DNA of 6,164 nucleotides, taken from Candidatus Nitrosopumilus sp. (GTDB lineage: Archaea > Thermoproteota > Nitrososphaeria > Nitrososphaerales > Nitrosopumilaceae). Positions 1 through 5,079 of the stretch are shown piece by piece (the stretch's first letter is position 1; every line of letters starts with the position of its first letter). Position numbers and translations under genes: made by a program. The notes under the pieces were generated by a model. The model did no database searches. It was not told the DNA's origin and saw only the letters and a program-made list of their open reading frames with translations. The stretch covers positions 1-6,164 of the forward strand of contig JAEMQG010000018.1 in the NCBI GenBank assembly GCA_022758935.1, given 5' to 3'.

Positions 1-866
1 CTTAGAATATCTACAATTGGCCAAATTTCAGATCCTCGATTAAAGATTGGAGTCCCGGAAAGACCTATTCGGTAAGAAAAAGACGGTAGCGCGGCTAATT
101 TTTTAACAGCTTTGTATTTTTGGGTTGTCTTTGATCTTAGATTATGAACTTCATCACAGACGATAGTTTTGATATTAAGTTTAGATAAATCAGAAAGTCG
201 TTTGTAAAGTAGTTCATAATTTATAATATAAAAATCAGTCACTGGAAGTTCTTTTGATTTTCCAGTTCGAATGATTGTGGATGTGGGAGATTCAGATTCA
301 ATAATTCTTCCATTTCGACTTTTTTTCTTCATAAATTTTGAGATTTCTCTTTCCCAGTTATTTAATGTCACCAATGGTGCTACAACAAGCACAGGGAATG
401 TTTGTTTTTCAGTAGCTACATATGATAAAGTCTGGACAGTTTTTCCAAGACCCATTTCATCAGCAAGTAATGCATTGCCAGATGATTTTAATAAAAAATC
501 CAATCCCTCTTTTTGAAAATTTAATAGTTTTCCTCTAAATTGCTCCCCTGGTTTTGCGCGATGCAGGTGATACTTGACTGGAGGAAGAGTTGGTTTTGGA
601 GTATATGTTTTTACAATTTTTCGTTGCCAAGCAGATTTGGATAATATTTCAAGTGGGTACCTATCCATGATTAATTTGATCTGTTTTACGCTCTCCATAC
701 TGTCAGGAATTATGACCTCATTGATGTTTTCGCCATACCATGCTTCAGGCACTAGCCTTGAGATCATGCTTACAGCACGTTGCCCAGTAATTTTCCAGCT
801 CCAGGTTTTAGAGTATTTGTCCAAAACATACTCTAGGGTTCCAAAATTTTCCATGGATGTCGCCAT
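1..866 (-). CDS. SNF2-family DNA-dependent ATPase/helicase, SMARCAL1-like (3' part outside window)
   Basis: Reading leftwards from ATG at 866, 288 codons stay open to the window edge, so the C-terminal RecA-like domain (motifs IV-VI) is not visible. In order I see an N-terminal region of about 110 residues, a Q-motif-like segment (LLNFQKEGLDFLL, 114-126), Walker A in DEMGLGKTVQT (136-146, Lys142), motif Ia (VVAPLVTLNNWE, 161-172), Walker B DEVH (238-241) and motif III GLSGTPIFNR (268-277). This is the SNF2 signature; such proteins use ATP to translocate on duplex DNA, remodelling or re-annealing it. The N-terminus (WSWKITGQR, then VIIPDS) and the short spacing resemble SMARCAL1-type annealing helicases more than large chromatin remodellers; that subfamily call is inference. 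An in-frame stop at 894-896 limits the start to Met1, or Met5 at 854. No clear TATA box lies 25-30 bases before the ATG. A weak AT-rich candidate is at 949-960, so a leader or read-through from the zinc-protein gene is possible. Confidence 0.9.
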   Translation of the reverse strand, partial: MATSMENFGTLEYVLDKYSKTWSWKITGQRAVSMISRLVPEAWYGENINEVIIPDSMESVKQIKLIMDRYPLEILSKSAWQRKIVKTYTPKPTLPPVKYHLHRAKPGEQFRGKLLNFQKEGLDFLLKSSGNALLADEMGLGKTVQTLSYVATEKQTFPVLVVAPLVTLNNWEREISKFMKKKSRNGRIIESESPTSTIIRTGKSKELPVTDFYIINYELLYKRLSDLSKLNIKTIVCDEVHNLRSKTTQKYKAVKKLAALPSFSYRIGLSGTPIFNRGSEIWPIVDIL

Positions 867-1017
867 AATTTGTGAGTATATTGTTTTTTTGCCTTATGAA
901 TCTTGATGTTTCTAACGATCATAGAACAAATCTGGGTAAAACTGGAATGGTTAAAATATGAAGTGGTGTTTAGATTTTGGCATCAAAAATTCTAACTAGT
1001 TGGATCTAATTTGGAAT

Positions 1018-1221
1018 TTAGTGTGCTCTATCTACAGCATGAGGTGTGGTATTTTCATCATGACAATCACAATGGCAAAGATGAGTTTCATGGTTGTTTG
1101 TACAATCAATGCATTCGTAGTGTTTCCGGCACTCACACGCTCCACAAATCATAAAGATTGTAGGATGAAGATGAATTTGTATTTTTTCTATTTTAAAAGG
1201 AATTCTAGTAATCGACCTCAC
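1018..1221 (-). CDS. Small Cys/His-rich protein, putative zinc-binding
   Basis: I do not recognise a named family. From a GTG at 1221 the product is 67 residues. Its second half is dense in potential metal ligands: Cys at 26, 29, 31, 37, 40, 49, 51 and 53, and His at 34, 44, 47, 50 and 54. The spacing (CxxCxC, CxxC, HxxH, CxCxCH) would suit two zinc sites. The first half is a short basic, beta-like stretch (TRIPFKIEKIQIHLHP). An ATG at 1281 in the same frame would give 87 residues but overlap the upstream gene by 77 bases. I prefer the GTG because it sits 14 bases before that gene's stop, a typical translational-coupling arrangement. The pattern is hard to explain as chance, but the start is uncertain. 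A role in nucleic-acid or protein binding next to the nuclease-like gene is inference. An AATTTTTG tract on this strand about 30 bases after the stop may end the transcript. Confidence 0.55.
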   Translation of the reverse strand: MRSITRIPFKIEKIQIHLHPTIFMICGACECRKHYECIDCTNNHETHLCHCDCHDENTTPHAVDRAH

Positions 1222-1864
1222 TTCTTTGTAGTAATTTAGTAGTAAGTTCAACGTATCCTTGTGGATCGAGTTCTTTGGCAAATCCTTTATCGATGTTTAT
1301 TAGATAAATGGAGTGAAGATGGGCATTTAAGATATCATCATATTCAATATAAGGATTTTTGTAATATCTGTCACATAATTCTTTGATTTTTTTTATGTCA
1401 GAATCATGTCTTGCGTTTGGTGGAAGAAGAAAAAGTTTTGGAATTGGAAGTATGCCAATCACAGGAGTCGCTAGAGAAAATTTTGAGCAATGTTGACTAT
1501 ACCTAGCAATTTTACTCATTATTCTTGCACTGAAATAGTCAATTGTATCCATAGCATGATCGGGAGGAGTGAAACCAGTTTCAATTTCAACAATTGTTGT
1601 TCCGTCGCCTTTTTTTGCAAAAATATCACATACCAAAATATCTGAAATTTGTTTTTCAACTTCCACTGAATGCCCTCTTCCAATAAGATTAGATGCACAA
1701 ATTAGTTCTAGAACGGAGTGATTTATTTTTACGAGATTTTTTTGATACATGATTATTAGTTGTTTACAGACATTGTGAAGTTTTGGTAAATCATTTTCTC
1801 TCAAATTTTTAGATAGTTTATCAGTCAACTCGTAAACGTCACTGCTGAATTTTGCTAAATCCAT
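1205..1864 (-). CDS. Putative PD-(D/E)XK nuclease-like protein (EIETG motif)
   Basis: This is a 219-residue soluble protein with no signal peptide. I do not recognise a named family. The central part reads like a restriction-endonuclease-fold core: a helix with Glu53 (LELICASNLIGRGHSVEVE), then Asp80 in CDIFAKKGDG and the strand IVEIETGF with Glu93 and Glu95. In PD-(D/E)XK enzymes the last motif is usually E-x-K. Here the Lys position holds Glu, so activity is not assured and the protein could be a divergent or inactive member. Residues 1-50 are predicted helical and charged. The C-terminal third has an alternating hydrophobic pattern (PVIGILPIPKLFLLPP, then SIYLINI), consistent with continued alpha/beta structure. 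The ATG at 1864 is the first in frame and lies 47 bases after the PEFG-CTERM gene, with a weak TATA-like box at 1891-1899. Its end overlaps the start of the Cys/His-rich gene, suggesting coupled expression. The ORF is secure; the nuclease reading is an inference from motifs. Confidence 0.85.
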   Translation of the reverse strand: MDLAKFSSDVYELTDKLSKNLRENDLPKLHNVCKQLIIMYQKNLVKINHSVLELICASNLIGRGHSVEVEKQISDILVCDIFAKKGDGTTIVEIETGFTPPDHAMDTIDYFSARIMSKIARYSQHCSKFSLATPVIGILPIPKLFLLPPNARHDSDIKKIKELCDRYYKNPYIEYDDILNAHLHSIYLINIDKGFAKELDPQGYVELTTKLLQRSEVDY

Positions 1865-1890
1865 ATGATCGTGATAAATTAGGTGTCGGG

Positions 1891-1899
1891 GTTTAAGAA
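1891..1899 (-). promoter_or_regulatory. Weak TATA-like box before the nuclease-like gene
   Basis: The minus strand reads TTCTTAAAC, 27-35 bases before the ATG at 1864. It is a poor match to the archaeal TATA consensus. It may give the gene its own leaderless transcript, or the gene may be read through from the PEFG-CTERM gene, which ends 47 bases upstream. Confidence 0.25.
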
Positions 1900-1911
1900 T
1901 GTGGCAGGGTT

Positions 1912-2817
1912 TTAGAACTTGACAAACCTATGAGAAGACTTGCTAATAATCAAAATAGACACAATTGAAACCATCAGAGTAAGAATAGTAATTGACCCAA
2001 ATTCCGGTATAACGTTAGTCCCAATTATTTCAAAGGTACTTTTTTTATCAATTGGGTAATCCAATATAATTCGTCTAGAGTTAGAATTACTGTCAAGTTC
2101 TTTATATTCTACAATTTTTCCGTTATACATTACAACAAAATCAGAATCATTGCCCGTGGTATATTTTGAATCTAAAATATATCTTGGAATGTCAAATACG
2201 ATTGAATCCATATCGTGACCATTAATATCAAGTGTGATTGTTTTTGTTTCTAAATTTAATTTGCCCTGCGTACTAGTCACTATACCTTTTATAATTTTAA
2301 AAGGAATGCAGTATATACGCCCATTATTTGCCAGAATAGAAATTTCACTAGAGGCGTTACATTTATCCACATTGTCAATTACGGATGGAACTAGAGTAAA
2401 TTTTGTTTTGAATAGTCTCGTTTCAGAGCCACTTTGAACTTTGAGAATATAATCACCGTCTTGTTTCCAAAGTAGGCTTTCAGTGTTTAATTCTAAAGAA
2501 AAATTACCATTAATGTCGGGTGAAAATTGTTCAACAGTTACAACGTTACCAATAGGATTGGTCACCACTGCGATTATTGGTGAAACGTTGTTTTGAGGCC
2601 GCAAGTATCCTGTCACTTGAATTATTGAGTTGTGATCATAAATTTGTGAATCAGTCCAGACAATTAATGGGAATAGTTCTTTGTAAAGATCAACATTATA
2701 CGAAGAAATTTGAACACAACTGGGACAACCGATTTCCGATTCAGCATAGGTCACATCAGCAAAACATAATGATGAAAAAAGTGAAAAGGTCAGTATGCCT
2801 AAAATAAATAGTTTCAC
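1912..2817 (-). CDS. Secreted PEFG-CTERM surface protein with Ig-like domain
   Basis: A 301-residue exported protein. Residues 1-25 form a signal peptide (Lys2, hydrophobic core FILGILTFSLFSSLCFA, likely cut after Ala20 or Ala25). The C-terminus has PEFG at 271-274, a hydrophobic helix (about 275-292) and the basic tail KSSHRFVK. This is the thaumarchaeal PEFG-CTERM signal, thought to be processed by an archaeosortase. In between, residues 52-143 look like an Ig-like beta-sandwich (IIQVTGYL, then GDYILKV). Residues 155-266 form a second beta-rich module (FDIPRYILDSK, VVMYNGKIVEYKE, STFEIIGT) often seen just before PEFG tails. Cysteines at 31 and 34 (CPSC) sit just after the signal peptide, and Cys153 and Cys170 could pair. 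Translation starts at GTG: the upstream in-frame stop is at 2833-2835 and no ATG lies near the signal peptide. A strong TATA box 28 bases before fits leaderless mRNA. The role is probably structural or binding at the cell surface; no enzymatic motif is visible. Confidence 0.9.
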   Translation of the reverse strand: MKLFILGILTFSLFSSLCFADVTYAESEIGCPSCVQISSYNVDLYKELFPLIVWTDSQIYDHNSIIQVTGYLRPQNNVSPIIAVVTNPIGNVVTVEQFSPDINGNFSLELNTESLLWKQDGDYILKVQSGSETRLFKTKFTLVPSVIDNVDKCNASSEISILANNGRIYCIPFKIIKGIVTSTQGKLNLETKTITLDINGHDMDSIVFDIPRYILDSKYTTGNDSDFVVMYNGKIVEYKELDSNSNSRRIILDYPIDKKSTFEIIGTNVIPEFGSITILTLMVSIVSILIISKSSHRFVKF

Positions 2818-2840
2818 TAATTTTGAGTAGAATTATAATA

Positions 2841-2850
2841 TTTATATATT
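2841..2850 (-). promoter_or_regulatory. TATA box of the PEFG-CTERM gene
   Basis: On the minus strand this reads AATATATAAA, within a longer AT-rich run to 2832. Its centre lies about 28 bases before the GTG at 2817. Archaeal TFB/TBP promoters fire about 25 bases downstream of the TATA centre, so the mRNA should begin at or within a base or two of the GTG (leaderless). This supports the non-ATG start. Confidence 0.6.
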
Positions 2851-2943
2851 ATTGAGGAATCATTCTCATCATTAGAAGGTAAACTAGGATTGTCAAAAAG
2901 CGGCACAAGACAAGATTTTAAATTATGTGGTATGTGTTACCTG

Positions 2944-3020
2944 TTATTTTTAGATATTTTTTTGAACCGTATTTTTGTGTAATAAAAGAATGTTGTGAAG
3001 AGGTGTATTATTTTTAGATA
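2944..3020 (+). repeat. 13-base direct repeat in the divergent promoter region
   Basis: The sequence TTATTTTTAGATA occurs exactly at 2944-2956 and again at 3008-3020, 64 bases apart (about six helical turns). The second copy contains a TATA-like TTTAGATA about 50 bases before the dehydrogenase start at 3068. The pair could be tandem promoter elements or binding sites on one face of the DNA. In AT-rich DNA a chance repeat of this length is possible but not common. Confidence 0.5.
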
Positions 3021-3040
3021 CAGTACAAAAAGATTAAATA
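3012..3040 (+). promoter_or_regulatory. TATA-box candidates for the dehydrogenase gene
   Basis: There are two candidates. TTTTAGATA at 3012-3020 would start the mRNA near 3042 and give a leader containing the ribosome site at 3053-3057. TTAAATA at 3034-3040, preceded by the purine-rich AAAAAG typical of a BRE, would start the mRNA near 3062 and be almost leaderless for the ATG at 3068. The sequence alone does not decide between them; both favour the start at 3068 over the one at 3050. Confidence 0.45.
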
Positions 3041-3052
3041 CATTTTGAAATG

Positions 3053-3057
3053 GGTGA
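3053..3057 (+). promoter_or_regulatory. Shine-Dalgarno site GGTGA deciding the dehydrogenase start
   Basis: GGTGA is complementary to the conserved 3' end of archaeal 16S rRNA and lies 10 bases before the ATG at 3068. It sits inside the upstream alternative ATG codon context (3050), which has no such site before it. This is the main reason for placing the start at 3068. Confidence 0.5.
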
Positions 3058-3067
3058 GTTTATCATT

Positions 3068-4123
3068 ATGAATATAGATCAACCAATTCCCATTAGTGGG
3101 AAAGACAAGAAAATTTTGATAATTGGATTAGGTCAAATTGGATTCAGTAATGCAGAGTATATGAGTTCATTAGGACTGAAAGTAGATGGTTACGATATTA
3201 ATGATAAAGCAGTTAAGCGCGCATTAGATGCAAAAATCATTCAAAACAAAGCAACGAGTTTCAGCGATTATGATTATTATATTATTTGTATTTCAACACA
3301 TAATCCAGAGAAAATGTACATGCCATTTTTGGATGGTTTGTTTCAGATAGCTCATAGGATTAAAAATGAAGGGAAAACTAATGCGCTTGTTGGAATTGAT
3401 AGTACAATTACACGAGGCACATCAAACAAAATCTTGAAAATTTTAGAGCATAGACTGCATGTATCTCATGTTCCGCATAGATTTTACATAAATGAGCAGA
3501 TTGAACACGGTGTAAAACAGACCAGAGTGTTAGGAGGTTGTGAATCTTGTTGTGTGAAGGAGGCAGTTCACTTTTACAATGAATTGCTAAACATACCATT
3601 ACACATTGTAACTCCCATTGACATTGCAGAGCTTACCAAAGTTGTAGAAAATTCTTATAGATTCATGGAAATTGCGTTTGCAGAGGAGTTAAAAATTGTG
3701 TGTGATAATTCCAACGTTGATTTTAAGGAATTAAGACAGGCAATAAACACAAAATGGAATATCGAGATACTAGACGCAAAAGAAGGAATAGGAGGACATT
3801 GTCTTCCAAAAGACAGTCAGATGTTTTTAGATTTAACCAAAAATATTCTCCCACATAGTCTTCTAGAGACAGCTAAAATTATTGATAGTAGGTATAGGCG
3901 TCACATAGATCTACTTCAAAATACAACTGTTTCCGAACCATATGAAAATAATCTTGTTCCAGATCAAAGTTTGACAGCAGAAACTATTTCATCGCTAAAA
4001 AATGAATTCAACGTAACAGAAACAGATGTAAAAGCCTACTTGTATTCCATCATAAAAAAAATAATTGATGAGGATCCTGAACTAGTAAAGAACACAGTCT
4101 ATCCAAAACAAGATAGCAGATGA
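3068..4123 (+). CDS. Atypical UDP-glucose/GDP-mannose dehydrogenase-family protein lacking the C-terminal domain
   Basis: The family oxidises the C6 of NDP-sugars to uronic acids using NAD. This 351-residue protein (357 if started at 3050) has the N-terminal Rossmann fold (GLGQIG 20-25, then Asp43 ending the second strand, favouring NAD). It has the central helical domain with AELTKVVENSYR (catalytic-type Lys191, Asn195, Arg198) and the nucleophile motif GGHCLPKD (Cys245). Usual family members run to about 420-450 residues with a third, UDP-binding domain. Here the recognisable part ends near HIDLL (279-283) and is followed by about 68 polar, helix-prone residues with no Rossmann pattern. The conserved PE(F/R) segment before the central helix reads HVPHRF, so the general-base Glu appears to be His137. 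Substrate and even activity are therefore uncertain; UDP-GlcNAc- or UDP-ManNAc-type substrates are possible. The start was chosen from the GGTGA site and promoter spacing. The gene is divergent from the PEFG-CTERM gene, and an envelope-glycan role is inference. Confidence 0.85.
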   Translation: MNIDQPIPISGKDKKILIIGLGQIGFSNAEYMSSLGLKVDGYDINDKAVKRALDAKIIQNKATSFSDYDYYIICISTHNPEKMYMPFLDGLFQIAHRIKNEGKTNALVGIDSTITRGTSNKILKILEHRLHVSHVPHRFYINEQIEHGVKQTRVLGGCESCCVKEAVHFYNELLNIPLHIVTPIDIAELTKVVENSYRFMEIAFAEELKIVCDNSNVDFKELRQAINTKWNIEILDAKEGIGGHCLPKDSQMFLDLTKNILPHSLLETAKIIDSRYRRHIDLLQNTTVSEPYENNLVPDQSLTAETISSLKNEFNVTETDVKAYLYSIIKKIIDEDPELVKNTVYPKQDSR

Positions 4124-4371
4124 TGTGCAATATAAGAAATCATAAAAATATAAAATCAATCCTTCACACAGTATTTCTTATAAAGAGATAATGAGAACAG
4201 TTAGTAACATCCAGACAAAATTCATCAATGCTGAATTTTTGCCAGAATTTACGCATAAACATCGCAGAGAAAATCTGCACAATGGTTAAATTTTATGACG
4301 TAAAGATTATTCTGTGAGGATAAAATCAGGATCATTTGTGTTAATTCGTTCAAGTATCATTAAAAGACAAA

Positions 4372-4395
4372 CCGACATGTGTGTAACACAAACGG
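4372..4395 (+). promoter_or_regulatory. Palindromic operator-like site upstream of the HxxxCxxC gene
   Basis: CCG (4372-4374) and CGG (4393-4395) flank TGTGT (4378-4382) and ACACA (4386-4390), giving an imperfect dyad about 10 bases before the TATA-like box. Its ACACAA arm is also part of the longer inverted repeat reaching back to 4335. The position suits a regulator-binding site, but no known consensus is matched. Confidence 0.3.
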
Positions 4396-4405
4396 ACACA
4401 TTGTT

Positions 4406-4414
4406 CAATAAATT
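4406..4414 (+). promoter_or_regulatory. TATA-like box of the HxxxCxxC gene
   Basis: CAATAAATT is centred about 27 bases before the ATG at 4437. That is the spacing expected for an archaeal promoter giving a leaderless mRNA. No Shine-Dalgarno sequence precedes the ATG, which agrees. Confidence 0.45.
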
Positions 4415-4436
4415 CCAGTTAGATTGAAAATAAGTT

Positions 4437-4625
4437 ATGAGTCAAAGTGTTCCACAGATAACAAGAGAGAGAATGGCTCAGGCACTAAACTCGGTTTATG
4501 CAAAGCGTGATTTCCAAATGATGCTAACAGTAATGACTCATGCTCAAACTTGTAAGAAGTGTTCAAAAAGATTTCTTGAATCCCTTAAAGAAGCAAAGGA
4601 CCATTTAGAAAGTGAACTTAGATAG
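4437..4625 (+). CDS. Small protein with HxxxCxxC zinc-type motif
   Basis: A 62-residue soluble protein of unknown function. It is mostly helical and charged, with an amphipathic N-terminal helix (ITRERMAQALNSVY) and a second helix leading into HAQTCKKCSKRFLESL. His35, Cys39 and Cys42 form H-x3-C-x2-C followed by spaced leucines. This is the layout of the zinc-binding anti-sigma (ZAS, zf-HC2-like) motif. Archaea have no sigma-70 factors, so a literal anti-sigma role is excluded. The motif may reflect convergent zinc binding, a redox-active CxxC, or a small regulator. The gene stands alone, with its own TATA-like box 27 bases before the ATG, a palindrome upstream of it, and a T7 tract a few bases after the stop, so it appears to be a monocistronic unit. 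The complete set of expression signals makes it likely to be real despite its size. Confidence 0.7.
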   Translation: MSQSVPQITRERMAQALNSVYAKRDFQMMLTVMTHAQTCKKCSKRFLESLKEAKDHLESELR

Positions 4626-4636
4626 CAGGTAATCTG

Positions 4637-4643
4637 TTTTTTT
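4637..4643 (+). terminator. Poly-T terminator after the HxxxCxxC gene
   Basis: A run of seven T lies 12 bases after the stop codon ending at 4625. Archaeal RNA polymerase terminates at such U-rich tracts without needing a hairpin. Confidence 0.5.
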
Positions 4644-4806
4644 AGCATATCAAGATTTAGACTAGAAATTAAATTAGAGTCAATTCTACAATTCATCCAG
4701 TTCCATCAAATCTGATTTATTATTTACTTTATCAAAGAGGAATTCTTTGTCAACGTAAAGATTTTTAGTGCTTAACAACAAATGATCCGAGGTACAAAAA
4801 GTCTCA

Positions 4807-4816
4807 AATATAAAAC
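4807..4816 (+). promoter_or_regulatory. TATA box of the small intergenic unit
   Basis: AATATAAAAC is a good archaeal TATA match. It predicts a transcript starting near 4837-4840, just before the GTG at 4843 and ending at the T6 tract at 4969-4974. Confidence 0.4.
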
Positions 4817-4837
4817 GATGGTATTAAGCAGGTATTA

Positions 4838-4974
4838 GAAAAGTGAAAAACATATTTGTAGAATATGCTTACATGGCATTAATTCCTAGAATCATATTCA
4901 GATTTTCTAAATCATTGCAACTGAATGTATATCTAAACACGCTCAATAATTTAATCTGAATAAAGTTATTTTTT
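4838..4974 (+). ncRNA. Candidate structured small RNA (or leaderless mRNA for a 38-residue peptide)
   Basis: Downstream of the TATA box at 4807 the RNA could fold into a long stem. TATTCAGATT (4895-4904) pairs perfectly with AATCTGAATA (4953-4962). After a four-base bulge, 4909-4917 pairs with 4944-4952 with one mismatch, leaving a loop of about 26 bases. A T6 tract follows at 4969-4974, giving a unit of about 135 bases. The same stretch also holds a GTG ORF (4843-4959, 38 codons, MKNIFVEYAYMALIPR at its start) at leaderless spacing from the TATA box. Either reading is possible. The region is AT-rich, so some of the pairing could be chance. Confidence 0.3.
4969..4974 (+). terminator. T6 tract ending the small intergenic unit
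   Basis: Six T follow the closing arm of the stem at 4953-4962 by six bases. The combination resembles an intrinsic terminator, and U-rich sequence alone can terminate archaeal transcription. Confidence 0.35.
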
Positions 4975-5050
4975 ACGATAATCCTTAATGGATTATTTCA
5001 ATACTAATGGTTGTAATCATATAAGTATATTATTCATTAAGAACAATCAG

Positions 5051-5060
5051 AATAAATAAT
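5051..5060 (+). promoter_or_regulatory. TATA box of the secreted repeat protein
   Basis: AATAAATAAT is centred about 25 bases before the ATG at 5080. No Shine-Dalgarno sequence is present between them, consistent with leaderless translation. A second AT-rich candidate lies at 5019-5031. Confidence 0.5.
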
Positions 5061-5079
5061 TGCATATAGGCCGATAGTC

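Larger units (their letters stand above)
4124..4436 (+). other. Intergenic stretch with inverted repeats
   Basis: No convincing gene lies in these 313 bases. There are two perfect inverted repeats: TATAAGAAAT at 4131-4140 with its complement at 4173-4182, starting eight bases after the dehydrogenase stop, and TTTGTGTTA at 4335-4343 with its complement at 4384-4392. The first may shape the 3' end of the dehydrogenase mRNA, although no T-tract follows it. The second overlaps a palindrome in front of the next promoter. A 32-codon ORF from 4191 to 4289 has no supporting start signal. Confidence 0.5.
4626..5079 (+). other. Long intergenic stretch with a possible small transcription unit
   Basis: These 454 bases hold no long ORF. 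They contain the T7 tract of the preceding gene and a minus-strand open stretch without an ATG start (4823-4686). They also hold a compact plus-strand unit at 4807-4974 (listed separately) and the AT-rich promoter of the last gene. No tRNA, repeat array or mobile-element end was seen. Confidence 0.5.

Noticed and set aside
882..890. T-rich tract as a terminator
   Set aside because: The T run is on the plus strand, where no gene ends; it sits in the 5' region of the leftward SNF2 gene.
271..906. Plus-strand ORFs at 271-516 and 574-906
   Set aside because: Both lie antisense to the SNF2 gene, whose motifs are unmistakable on the minus strand.
1000..1239. Plus-strand 79-codon ORF
   Set aside because: It is antisense to the Cys/His-rich gene and the end of the nuclease-like gene and shows no motif of its own; the ligand pattern is on the minus strand.
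2234..2807. Plus-strand ORFs at 2234-2437 and 2577-2807
   Set aside because: They are shadows of the PEFG-CTERM gene, which has a signal peptide and sorting tail.
2925..3017. Thirty-codon plus-strand ORF starting MWYVLPVIFRYFFEP
   Set aside because: It looks peptide-like, but the only TATA-like sequence is about six bases before the ATG, there is no ribosome site, and it ends inside the second copy of the direct repeat in the promoter region.
3408..3599. Minus-strand 63-codon ORF
   Set aside because: It lies fully inside the dehydrogenase coding region and has no independent support.
4191..4289. Thirty-two-codon plus-strand ORF (MRTVSNIQ start)
   Set aside because: The TATA-like box is only about 10 bases upstream and there is no Shine-Dalgarno site or recognisable motif.
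4282..4317. Eleven-codon ORF starting MVKFYDVK
   Set aside because: The opening resembles a small-protein start, but the frame stops at once and no frameshift continuation looks coding.
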